From: Methylococcaceae bacterium UBA7658
GTDB lineage: Bacteria > Pseudomonadota > Gammaproteobacteria > Methylococcales > Methylomonadaceae
DNA length: 16,540 bases
Direction of reading: 5' to 3'
Assembly (NCBI GenBank): GCA_002483425.1
Contig: DLHW01000012.1
Location: 1-16,540 of the forward strand
The notes under the pieces were generated by a model. That model saw nothing but the letters and a program-made list of their open reading frames with translations. It was not told the origin of the DNA and ran no database searches. Within the stretch, counting starts at the first letter, position 1, and every line of letters begins with the position of its first letter. Shown here piece by piece: positions 7,303 through 13,631 of the stretch. The position numbers were made by a program, and so were the translations under genes.

Positions 7303-7308
7303 ATTATA
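7303..7308 (-). promoter_or_regulatory. Possible -10 element for the DUF4266/DUF3570 operon
   Basis: A perfect TATAAT lies on the minus strand 21 bases before the ATG of the anchor-protein gene, in a very AT-rich stretch. No good -35 is found at 16-18 bp. Transcription from here would leave a leader of about 15 bases, which fits the lack of a ribosome site. Weak evidence overall. Confidence 0.3.
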
Positions 7309-7382
7309 AAAATACTTAATTGCTTAAAAGTTAAAGAATGCTTAAGCCGATTCATAATGAGATTTTGCTTGGTTTTGAGACC

Positions 7383-7407
7383 CGGGCTAAAGACTAACGT
7401 TAGCCCG
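7383..7407 (-). terminator. Hairpin after the small N-His protein gene
   Basis: CGGGCTAA (7383-7390) and TTAGCCCG (7400-7407) form a perfect 8-bp stem with a 9-base loop, about 21 bp past the stop of the 7428-7889 gene. No T tract follows on either strand, so it may act with Rho or protect the RNA end rather than being a classical terminator. Confidence 0.35.
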
Positions 7408-7427
7408 AGTAAATACGAAAGGACAGG

Positions 7428-7889
7428 TTATTGATTTTGAATCTGCGAGAAGACTGTTTCGGTATGGTTGCCAGCAGCGTCTTCACAGTGAAATTGCGCG
7501 ATATAGGTTTCTTTACCGTTCGCAGTCCAAGCGGGTTTAACTACGCTCATCACATAATCGCCATCGCCGCCATCGCAAGAAGCTATCGCGCTGTACAAGC
7601 CATCGGTATCGGTATTATCCGTGCTGCTTGCAGTACAGGCGGCAGCGGTTCCGTTGACGGCCGATATGGTTAATTTAGTACCCAGTTCAGGGGCGGTTTT
7701 TTTATCCCGCACTTGAATTTGGAGATGGTGCGTGCCGCCGGAGCATTCGACCACATATTTATCGGTCTTGGTGCCGGACGAAGTGGTGTTGCCAAGAACA
7801 CCGGATTGGGTGTGCGCTAAGGCAGAACCGGAGCAGACCGCGAATAAGACGATTCCGGTCGCAACTGGTAATTTGGTTAATTTTTTCAT
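7428..7889 (-). CDS. Small secreted protein with predicted N-terminal histidine
   Basis: 153 residues of unknown family. The signal peptide MKKLTKLPVATGIVLFAVCS ends GSALA, a perfect A-x-A site, leaving H26-T-Q-S-G as the predicted mature N-terminus. The mature chain has four cysteines (49, 85, 105, 135), probably two disulfides, and further His at 54, 55, 134 and 142. It is Thr/Ser/Asp-rich with short beta-like strands (HHLQIQVRDK, KLTISAV, DYVMSVVKPAW, ETYIAQFHCE). An exposed N-terminal His plus an internal His is what copper 'histidine brace' proteins use, so copper binding is an attractive but untested idea. The ribosome site is strong (GAGGTAAC, 4-5 bases before ATG), suggesting high expression. 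The neighbouring 8218-9180 product has the same H-T mature start although the sequences otherwise differ. Confidence 0.7.
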   Translation of the reverse strand: MKKLTKLPVATGIVLFAVCSGSALAHTQSGVLGNTTSSGTKTDKYVVECSGGTHHLQIQVRDKKTAPELGTKLTISAVNGTAAACTASSTDNTDTDGLYSAIASCDGGDGDYVMSVVKPAWTANGKETYIAQFHCEDAAGNHTETVFSQIQNQ

Positions 7890-8049
7890 GATGTTACCTC
7901 TAATTTATCGATGAGTTTATCATTCAAGCTGAAAACTATGTTTAATTTGGTTTTTTAAACCTGTTTAGTTATATCCATTTTTCCGGCATCCTGCCGCTGT
8001 TAAGTCAATCCCGGTATTCAAGATTGGCGTAATGCCGTTTAATACGACT

Positions 8050-8078
8050 CGGCTTTTAAGTCAGTAAGCTTAAAGCCG
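8050..8078. other. Imperfect inverted repeat upstream of the small N-His gene
   Basis: CGGCTTTTAAG (8050-8060) pairs with CTTAAAGCCG (8069-8078) with one bulged T and an 8-base loop. It lies about 160 bp upstream of the 7889 start, within the 328-bp gap 7890-8217. No T tract follows. It could be an operator or RNA structure. The rest of this gap shows no gene beyond the terminator at 8101-8153. Confidence 0.25.
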
Positions 8079-8100
8079 GGCTAATTTACCTCAAATTCTC

Positions 8101-8153
8101 AAAAGAATAAAAAGCAAAATCCAAACCGCCCCGCATTGCACGGAACGGTCTGG
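8101..8153 (-). terminator. Rho-independent terminator of the large N-His protein gene
   Basis: On the minus strand, CCAGACCGTTCCG (8153-8141) pairs with CGGGGCGGTTTGG (8133-8121) over 13 bp, three of them G:U, with a 7-base loop, followed by the T-rich ATTTTGCTTTTTATTCTTTT. It lies 65 bp after the stop of the 8218-9180 gene. This makes that gene a separate transcription unit from the genes downstream. Confidence 0.78.
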
Positions 8154-8217
8154 ATGGTTGGCTGTGAAATAAGCCTGCGATTATAAATTCCAGCAGACTT
8201 ATGTTCCTGTTTGTTTT

Positions 8218-9180
8218 TTACAGCGGACCGCCGGCTTGAGCGAACGGTTTGAGGTTATTGGCGTTCATGTATGCGTCGAAATCGGCGCCGCCGGGTTCTA
8301 CGCTGACATCAACCGGGGTGCCGCCGCCCGCTACGCAAGCATCGATATCGGCTTTTGAGTTGTTAACAGTCATCGTTGTCCAGTAAGTGGGTTGCAACAC
8401 TTGCGGGTCGACGTAGAGCGCGCTGCTTGGATAAGGCGCGGTAAACCACCAGTCGGAGCGATTGTTATCGCCGTTGCCGCCCGGTTCATCCGTAAACACG
8501 CCCACGCCAGGGTCGTTGACATTCTTTTGAATCGTGTCGCCGTACAGATCGCCGTCCACTAACAACGGAATAGCCCGTCTAAAAGCGTCTTTGGGTTTTC
8601 TGTAAGGTCCGGCCGCATCGCTGGCTTCGTTTTTGTTGATATCGCAATGAGTGATAACGCCCATACGAACCATCAAGCGTTTAACGCAGTTATTGGCGAT
8701 TTGAGGCGCGGTCACTCTAAAAGGCGTCAGGGTGTACAATTGCGGTTGCATCGCGCCGTCCTTGAAAAGCAAGCCATGTACACGGCCTAAGTCGTCGACG
8801 ATCTCATGCGTGGTAGGGAAGGACGACTGGGCGCCCGCGATACCGGCAACCGCCAAGTTAAGACCAATACCGGTCGCGGGAACGATCGTGCCGTTACCGT
8901 CGCCGCCGACTTGCATCACCGCACCGGCTGCATCGCGCCAAACGGCGTTATCGCCGAATGGAAATAAGGCCGATTGCCCTAATGCCGGATAACCCTTGCC
9001 GCTGTCGCCGCCGCATCCGTGGGTTAAGGTGAAGGCGTTGTAGCTGGCGCCGTCCGAGATAACGGTGGTGCCCTCTAATTTTCTTTCTAAAGCTTGATCC
9101 CGTACTCCGGTGTGAGCAAAAGCTTGGCCCGCGACCAACAATGCCGCAACCGAGCAAAGTGCTAATTTTGTTTTTTTCAT
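8218..9180 (-). CDS. Secreted protein with predicted N-terminal histidine and a THGC motif
   Basis: 320 residues, family not recognised with confidence. The signal peptide MKKTKLALCSVAALLVAGQA ends AFA, giving H23-T-G-V-R-D as the predicted mature N-terminus. At 44-56 GASYNAFTLTHGC, followed by a Gly-rich turn, recalls the L-x-H-G-C strand of YcnI/DUF1775 copper-binding proteins, which also use the mature N-terminal His; the likeness stops there. Other His at 125, 135 and 178; Cys at 56, 165, 179 and 282. A Trp/Tyr-rich part (SDWWFTAPYPSSALYVDPQV) lies at 242-261. AGGAGG sits 5 bases before the ATG, a very strong ribosome site. The gene has its own terminator and a sigma54-like promoter with enhancer-like sites far upstream, so it is a separately controlled and probably abundant periplasmic or secreted protein. 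A copper role is inference. Confidence 0.7.
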   Translation of the reverse strand: MKKTKLALCSVAALLVAGQAFAHTGVRDQALERKLEGTTVISDGASYNAFTLTHGCGGDSGKGYPALGQSALFPFGDNAVWRDAAGAVMQVGGDGNGTIVPATGIGLNLAVAGIAGAQSSFPTTHEIVDDLGRVHGLLFKDGAMQPQLYTLTPFRVTAPQIANNCVKRLMVRMGVITHCDINKNEASDAAGPYRKPKDAFRRAIPLLVDGDLYGDTIQKNVNDPGVGVFTDEPGGNGDNNRSDWWFTAPYPSSALYVDPQVLQPTYWTTMTVNNSKADIDACVAGGGTPVDVSVEPGGADFDAYMNANNLKPFAQAGGPL

Positions 9181-9255
9181 GCTGTCCTCCTAGGGACAAA
9201 TATTGTTGTTAGTGAATTTTTTGCAATGACGAATAAGGTCACCGGATTTATAAAA

Positions 9256-9271
9256 AGCATTATTCGTGCCA
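9256..9271 (-). promoter_or_regulatory. sigma54 (-24/-12) promoter for the secreted N-His protein gene
   Basis: The minus strand reads TGGCACGAATAATGCT. Against the sigma54 consensus TGGCACG-N4-TTGC(A/T) only one base differs (A for T), and the essential GG and GC have exact spacing. The predicted start of transcription is about 9245, giving a 65-base leader ending in AGGAGGACAGC-ATG. A TATAAA lies nearby, but no -35 fits it. Confidence 0.65.
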
Positions 9272-9339
9272 TATTTTTAAAAACATTGTGCGTCGTTAGA
9301 AATCCGTGAAAACCTCCACAAATTTCTTCGATAGTTGCC

Positions 9340-9352
9340 TAACAACTTGATA
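9340..9352 (-). promoter_or_regulatory. IHF-binding site candidate
   Basis: The minus strand reads TATCAAGTTGTTA, a full match to the IHF core WATCAA-N4-TTR, with AT-rich DNA on one side. It lies about 100 bp upstream of the predicted sigma54 start and between that promoter and the three TGT-N10-ACA sites, which is where IHF usually bends DNA in sigma54 systems. Confidence 0.5.
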
Positions 9353-9472
9353 ATAAATATTAATAGAAATTGTTTATCTGAACCGTCGCAGGTGGAGGCT
9401 ATTAGTCAACAGCCGGCAACAAGGTAAGAAAATACTGACAAATCCCACTGTTTAGATCGGAATTTAAAAAAG

Positions 9473-9495
9473 TGTGTCATATCACACACTTTTGT
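9473..9495 (-). repeat. Enhancer-like dyad copy 1 (inverted)
   Basis: The core GTGTCATATCACAC is centred at 9480.5, about -235 from the sigma54 start. Its outer arms AAAAGTGTGT and ACACACTTTT are perfectly complementary. The 23-base segment 9473-9495 is an exact inverted copy of 9542-9564. It fits TGT-N10-ACA, as NifA-type sigma54 activators use. Confidence 0.6.
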
Positions 9496-9541
9496 TTTTT
9501 TAAAGGACGGCTGAAAGCCTTGCAATGCTTAGACTTGCAAT

Positions 9542-9568
9542 ACAAAAGTGTGTGATATGACACAGTTT
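9542..9568 (+). repeat. Enhancer-like dyad copy 2
   Basis: The core GTGTGATATGACAC is centred at 9556.5, about -311 from the predicted sigma54 start. It is the exact inverse of copy 1 over 23 bases and matches copy 3 at 24 of 25 positions. It fits TGT-N10-ACA. Confidence 0.6.
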
Positions 9569-9573
9569 GATAA

Positions 9574-9598
9574 AAAAGTGTGTGATATAACACAGTTT
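9574..9598 (+). repeat. Enhancer-like dyad copy 3
   Basis: The core GTGTGATATAACAC is centred at 9586.5, exactly 30 bp from copy 2, so both lie roughly on the same helix face. There is one base change from copy 2 over 25 positions. It fits TGT-N10-ACA. Confidence 0.6.
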
Positions 9599-9902
9599 TC
9601 AAGCTAAAGATTAGCGTCTAAGCTATGCTTTTTGGTGTGATGGTCGAAAAAACGGTTTTTTGCCGCCGGTTTTTTCTTCCGGAGATAAAGTTTTAAGCCG
9701 TGCTGCGAGTTGACATTTTGCCGGTCAACCGGCTGAGTTAACTGACTATAAGGTCTACCCTTGTAATAAGCGCACTAGATCGAACGGGGCTGTTTGAATA
9801 TTGCGGCAAACCTTTCGTCCGAGCGGCCGGTATGTCTTTTATGATGTATTAATCCGGTGAGTTTTCTTTTATACTCTCGCGCTGTTTAATCGAGGATAAC
9901 AC
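9599..9902 (+). promoter_or_regulatory. Upstream region of the first mtdB-like gene
   Basis: No coding signal. A TATACT at 9870-9875 is a fair -10 about 27 bases before the ATG, but no good -35 goes with it. A TTGACA at 9710-9715 lacks a correctly spaced -10. GCCGGT-CA-ACCGGC (9720-9733) is a perfect small palindrome. CGAGGATAACAC-ATG gives a good ribosome site. The three dyads just upstream (9473-9598) could also act on this gene. Confidence 0.35.
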
Positions 9903-10811
9903 ATGGAAAAACCTTATATATTACACATGTTGACCACGGCGAAAAACCTTAGCCCTTTTGACGTGAATATGGCTATGGATGCCGGTTGGGTTTCTGCCGT
10001 ACCTTATACTAATGTAGAACTGGACGAAGTTCAGGCTTTAGTGCAAGACGCTATTTTTTCCCGGAGCGCAAAAAACTTAAAACGCACCGCCATTTTCATC
10101 GGCGGCCGCGATACAAAACAAGCCATGGATATGTTGAAAGCGGCAAAAAAAGCCATGGTACCTCCGTTCGAGGTATCGGTATTTGCCGACCCGAGCGGGG
10201 CCTTTACGACAGCCGCCGGGATGATGGCGGCGGTAGAGCGAGAGTTAGCGGCAAAGTTTGACACCGCATTGGCCGGAAAAAACATGCTGGCGTTGGGCGG
10301 CACGGGGCCTGTTGGCCAAGCTGCGGCGGTAATTGCGGCGAAAGCTGGCGCGAATGTGAGGATTATCGGGCGTCAACTCGAGAAAGCCCAACAAATGGCC
10401 GAACTATGCAACCAAGAATTCGGCGAAGGAAAAATTACGATTACCGCCGGTGCGGATGCGGATAAAACTGAGTATATTAAGACCGCAGACATTGTGGTGG
10501 CGACCGGCGCGGCAGGAATCGAACTGTTAAGCGCTGCTTTAATCGCTGCCGCGCCGCAATTGAAAGTAGCCGCCGATGTAAACGCCGTCCCGCCCGCAGG
10601 TATTGCCGGAGTCGACGCTTTTCAAAACGGTACAGTCATTACCGGTTCCACTAGCGGTGCCGTAGGTATCGGCGCGCTGGCAATCGGCAATATTAAATAT
10701 CAAGCCCAAAACCGGTTATTAAAGCAAATGATCGAATCCGATAAACCTGTTTATCTGCATTTCGAACACGCTTTCGAAGTCGCAAGAGAGTATGTTAGAT
10801 CGGCGACTTAA
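9903..10811 (+). CDS. mtdB: Methylene-tetrahydromethanopterin dehydrogenase, copy 1 (MtdA-like Rossmann segment)
   Basis: 302 residues, the usual MtdB length. It oxidises methylene-H4MPT to methenyl-H4MPT with NAD(P)+ in the cytoplasmic formaldehyde oxidation pathway of methylotrophs. The N-terminal H4MPT-binding part reads ILHMLTTAKNLSPFDVNMA and continues to VQDAIFSR, TAIFIGGRD and MVPPFEVSVFADPSGAFTTAA (about 5-105). The Rossmann domain has GGTGPVG at 132-138, and the second strand ends G156-R157-Q with LEKAQQMAE after it, as in the NADP-specific MtdA (GRKLDKAQ). The DVNAVPPAGIAG and GIGALAIGNIKYQ segments are MtdB-type. The Arg at 157 suggests NADP preference. It is followed 138 bp later by a paralogue on the same strand. 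The family is certain; MtdB versus a hybrid subtype is open. Confidence 0.9.
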   Translation: MEKPYILHMLTTAKNLSPFDVNMAMDAGWVSAVPYTNVELDEVQALVQDAIFSRSAKNLKRTAIFIGGRDTKQAMDMLKAAKKAMVPPFEVSVFADPSGAFTTAAGMMAAVERELAAKFDTALAGKNMLALGGTGPVGQAAAVIAAKAGANVRIIGRQLEKAQQMAELCNQEFGEGKITITAGADADKTEYIKTADIVVATGAAGIELLSAALIAAAPQLKVAADVNAVPPAGIAGVDAFQNGTVITGSTSGAVGIGALAIGNIKYQAQNRLLKQMIESDKPVYLHFEHAFEVAREYVRSAT

Positions 10812-10949
10812 GGAAAATCCTCCGGCAAGTTCAAGACGAACAGCTAAGGGTTGCTTCCGTTTTTGGCGAGCTTGTCGAATCATCAATGAAATCGACTTGC
10901 TCAGTGATTCCTTAACAGAACTTAACTAAATTTATTTGAGAGCTAAATC

Positions 10950-11855
10950 ATGGAAAAACGCAGCATCCTGCACATGTTCGATCCCATGCCGCACAACAGT
11001 CCGTTCGACATCAATATGGCGGTGGACGCTGGCTTCGATGTCATGATCCCGTACAATAATGTCAAGCTGGAAAATGTAAACGGTTTGGTGCAGGATGCGA
11101 TTTTTTCACGCGGACCGGCCGGTGTTAAGCGTACCGGCATTTTTATCGGCGGGCGTAATTTAGGGTTGGCGGTGGATATGATGGACGCTGCGAAAAAAGC
11201 TATGGTGCCGCCGTTCGAGGTGTCGGTTTTTGCCGATCCGAGCGGGGCGTATACCACGGCGGCGGCGCTGGTGGCGTGTGTGGAAAAGCAGCTTAAAGAA
11301 AAACACGGCAAAGCATTGAAAGATTGCCATGGCGTCGTGTTCGGCGGAACGGGTTCGGTCGGTATTGCGACCGGTATTATTGCCTCATTGGCGGGCGCCG
11401 ATATGGTGCTGACCGATCATCTGTCGGTAGATAATGCGTTGGCCGTTGCAAAAGAATATAACACCCGGTTCGGTTGCAATTTAAAAGGCACATTAGCCAG
11501 TTCGGATGCGGATAAGGCTAGATTATTGGCGCATGCCGATATTGTGTTTTGTACCGCTAAGGCTGGAATACAGGTTTTGAACGCCGATATCCTGGACGAC
11601 GCTAAACAGCTCAAAGTAGCCGGCGATGTCAACGCCGTACCGCCGCTGGGAATAGAAGGAATTAAGCGCAATGATATGGGAGCGCCGCTGGCGCATGCCA
11701 TTCACTCGCCGGGTGCTGCCGGTATCGGGGCGTTAGCCGTTGGAAACGTTAAATATCAATTGCAAAATAACTTGTTGAGATTAATGGTGGAAACGGACAA
11801 ACCTTTATATCTCGATTTCAGGGATGCTTTTATCAAAGCGCGAGAGTTGCTGTAA
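10950..11855 (+). CDS. mtdB: Methylene-tetrahydromethanopterin dehydrogenase, copy 2 (MtdB)
   Basis: 301 residues, collinear with copy 1: MEKRSILHMF, SPFDINMAVDAGFD, VQDAIFSRG, FIGGRN, then an almost identical AKKAMVPPFEVSVFADPSGA stretch, the FGGTGSVG nucleotide loop (131-138), GDVNAVPPLGIEGI and GIGALAVGNVKYQLQNNLLR. The C-terminal LYLDFRDAF matches MtdB of Methylorubrum-type methylotrophs (LDFRDAY) better than copy 1 does. At the end of the second strand the residues are T155-D156-H157 instead of G-R, so NAD preference is likely. The ribosome site is only GAGAG. It probably serves as the classical NAD(P)-linked MtdB for formaldehyde oxidation. Tandem duplication with cofactor divergence is the simplest reading; horizontal origin of one copy is possible. 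Confidence 0.92.
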   Translation: MEKRSILHMFDPMPHNSPFDINMAVDAGFDVMIPYNNVKLENVNGLVQDAIFSRGPAGVKRTGIFIGGRNLGLAVDMMDAAKKAMVPPFEVSVFADPSGAYTTAAALVACVEKQLKEKHGKALKDCHGVVFGGTGSVGIATGIIASLAGADMVLTDHLSVDNALAVAKEYNTRFGCNLKGTLASSDADKARLLAHADIVFCTAKAGIQVLNADILDDAKQLKVAGDVNAVPPLGIEGIKRNDMGAPLAHAIHSPGAAGIGALAVGNVKYQLQNNLLRLMVETDKPLYLDFRDAFIKARELL

Positions 11856-11918
11856 CCTCTTATTACTCTTTTAAAGTCAATGCGTTATAAGCTTTATTTT
11901 ATCCAGAATACTTGTATC

Positions 11919-11946
11919 TAAAGCCGGTTGGGAAGCAGAGGCTTTA
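11919..11946. other. Inverted repeat between convergent mtdB and response-regulator genes
   Basis: TAAAGCC and GGCTTTA form a perfect 7-bp stem with a 14-base loop. It touches the end of the response-regulator gene. There is no T tract on either side; termination here is possible but not well supported. Confidence 0.25.
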
Positions 11947-12588
11947 AATTAACCCGGCGTCGATATGGCTGAATTTGACGGCAAGCCGGGTTAATTCGAC
12001 GTCGTTCTTGACTTGGAGTTTTTCATAAAGACGGTAGCGGTAAGTATTAACCGTTTTATCGCTCAGCATCAGCATATCGGCCATTTCCTGAATGCTTTTG
12101 CCCTGTAAGATCAGCGTAACAACTTCGGCCTCTCGGTGGGAAAGTTTAGCAAAAGGCGATTCGATATTGCCCGGTAAACCCTGGAGCGCAAGATTATTGG
12201 CAACTTCGGTGCAAAGGTAACGTTTTCCAGCTACGACTTTGCGTATTGCGTGGATCATTTCGTCAACGGACGAGCCTTTGGAAATAAAGCCCATGACACC
12301 CAGTTTAAGTAATTGTTGCGGGATGGGACCGTCGTTATGGATGGAAATGGCAATAATTTTTTTTTCCGGATTGCGCCTTAAAATCCGTCTACAAGCTTCC
12401 ACGCCGCCAATTCCAGGCATGTTGACATCCATCAGCACGACATCGGCGGATAAGTGGAACACTAGGTTGACGGCTTCTTCTCCGGATTGCGCCACGCCCA
12501 CGACAGTCATGTCGTCCGATGCATTCAGCAGAGCTTCCAAACCCATGCGTACCAATTCATGATCGTCAACGAGTAAAATTCGAATCAT
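11944..12588 (-). CDS. uvrY: GacA/UvrY-like response regulator (NarL/FixJ family)
   Basis: 214 residues. The receiver domain has D8-D9, the phospho-acceptor D54 in VVLMDVNMPGIGG, and K near GFISKG. The C-terminal LuxR-type HTH has SHREAEVVTLILQGKSIQEMA then SDKTVNTYRYRLYEKLQVK. Length, the SPFAKLS entry to the HTH and the T-V-N-(S/T)-Y-R-Y-R recognition helix match GacA/UvrY rather than other NarL members. Its usual partner is a BarA/GacS kinase, and its targets are usually CsrB/RsmZ-type RNAs that control the CsrA/RsmA switch in carbon use; these are not in this window. The gene is usually next to uvrC, but here it stands alone, convergent to the mtdB pair. There is no clear ribosome site before the ATG. 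Confidence 0.85.
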   Translation of the reverse strand: MIRILLVDDHELVRMGLEALLNASDDMTVVGVAQSGEEAVNLVFHLSADVVLMDVNMPGIGGVEACRRILRRNPEKKIIAISIHNDGPIPQQLLKLGVMGFISKGSSVDEMIHAIRKVVAGKRYLCTEVANNLALQGLPGNIESPFAKLSHREAEVVTLILQGKSIQEMADMLMLSDKTVNTYRYRLYEKLQVKNDVELTRLAVKFSHIDAGLI

Positions 12589-12665
12589 CGTTTTACTATT
12601 ATTTTTTACGGTGGCTATCTAATGGTTTAAAAATTGCTTCGTATTGTCATTCCTTTCGGATTGCA

Positions 12666-12700
12666 ATTATACTGCGAAAGCCGCCGGTTGCATCAACCGG
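12666..12700 (-). promoter_or_regulatory. Possible promoter and operator of the response-regulator gene
   Basis: On the minus strand TATAAT (12671-12666) lies about 77 bases before the ATG, with TTGATG 19 bp upstream as a poor -35. The -35 is buried in a perfect inverted repeat, CCGGTTG-CAT-CAACCGG (12684-12700), which could be an operator. In the rest of the 341-bp divergent gap (12589-12929) I see no gene; AAGGAG before the 12930 GTG is the only other clear signal. Confidence 0.35.
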
Positions 12701-12929
12701 ATCCAATTATTGCCCCATTATGGTTCATAAACAGGCTAAAAATTGAGCAATTATATGATATTAAAAGATAAAACGTTATAGCATTCTAACGGAAAAATTA
12801 TGTTTCGCTGAAATAACGATTAAAATATTTGGCTTCGAAAAGGGTGGTTATGCCGCGGTTGTAAGTTAAAATAAGTCCGGTTTACTCTGTTCGTATGGCG
12901 AAGAAATCCCTAAATCAAAAGGAGTCAAT

Positions 12930-13595
12930 GTGCAGCAAGAAGTTTTAGCAGGACTTAAAAAAATACCGTTTTTGTCGAAACTCTCCGATGACGTTTTAAA
13001 TGCGCTTGTGGATAAAGCAAAACCGGCGAAATATCCCAAACATGCCACTATTATCATGGAAGGGGACGAGAGTAGCTCCTTGTATATCATATTGGAAGGG
13101 AAGGTTCGGGTATTCGGTTCCGACGACAAAAGTAAAGAGCTTACCCTGATGATGCAAGAAGCAGGCTCTTATTTTGGCGAGATTGCCTTACTATCCGATG
13201 AACCGCGTTCCGCCTCGGTCGAAACCGTGGAAAAAACCACTTGCGCGATTATTTCCAAAAGCGACTTTATCGCCTGGCTTAAGCATTATCCCGACGTTGC
13301 TATCGATTTGCTGGGCGTATTGTCCAATAAAATTAGGCAATTGACCGAAAAGGTTAAACAAATGGCCTTATCGAATGTTTATGAGCGGATTATTATCGTT
13401 TTGCAAGAAATGGCCGTATATGAAGGCGATATAAGGTTGATCCGTAACAAACCCAGTCAGGACGATTTAGCTAAAATGATCGGCGCATCCCGGGAAATGG
13501 TTAACAAGGTGATGCAAGAATTGACAAAAGGCGGGTATGTCGCCATTCATGATAAAGATTTAGTGATCAATAAGAGACTGCCATCGTCCTGGTAG
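12930..13595 (+). CDS. Crp/Fnr-family transcriptional regulator
   Basis: 221 residues from a GTG start, with AAGGAG five bases upstream. The ATG two bases earlier is in another frame. A cyclic-nucleotide-binding domain covers about 10-125: IIMEGDESSSLYIILEGKVRV, then FGEIALLSDEPRSASV (82-97), which keeps Glu84, Arg93 and Ser94 of the CRP phosphate-binding cassette. A long dimer helix (about 126-160) and a winged HTH follow, with SQDDLAKMIGASREMVNKVM (176-195) as its helix pair. There is no N-terminal Cys cluster, so it is not an FNR-type oxygen sensor; a cyclic nucleotide ligand is plausible. It stands alone between the response regulator (divergent) and the Smr gene (convergent). Its targets are unknown. 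The three dyads at 9473-9598 are not a good CRP-type match. Confidence 0.85.
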   Translation: MQQEVLAGLKKIPFLSKLSDDVLNALVDKAKPAKYPKHATIIMEGDESSSLYIILEGKVRVFGSDDKSKELTLMMQEAGSYFGEIALLSDEPRSASVETVEKTTCAIISKSDFIAWLKHYPDVAIDLLGVLSNKIRQLTEKVKQMALSNVYERIIIVLQEMAVYEGDIRLIRNKPSQDDLAKMIGASREMVNKVMQELTKGGYVAIHDKDLVINKRLPSSW

Positions 13596-13631
13596 AATCT
13601 TAATAAAGACCGGCTGAAAGCTTTTTGGATG

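Noticed and set aside
9467..9502. Dyad copy 1 as a Rho-independent terminator (stem followed by G and seven T)
   Set aside because: No plus-strand gene ends upstream, and the same core recurs twice without a T tract, so a protein-binding site explains it better.
9473..9598. Dyads as CRP/FNR-type sites for the Crp/Fnr protein at 12930
   Set aside because: CRP needs TGTGA-N6-TCACA and FNR TTGAT-N4-ATCAA; neither spacing nor symmetry fits the GTGTSATATSACAC core.
9710..9752. sigma70 promoter from TTGACA (9710-9715) and TATAAG (9747-9752)
   Set aside because: The spacer would be 31 bp, far too long.
10943..11311. Minus-strand frame of 122 residues over the second mtdB gene
   Set aside because: Antisense shadow; it resembles the similar shadow over copy 1 only because the two mtdB genes are paralogues.
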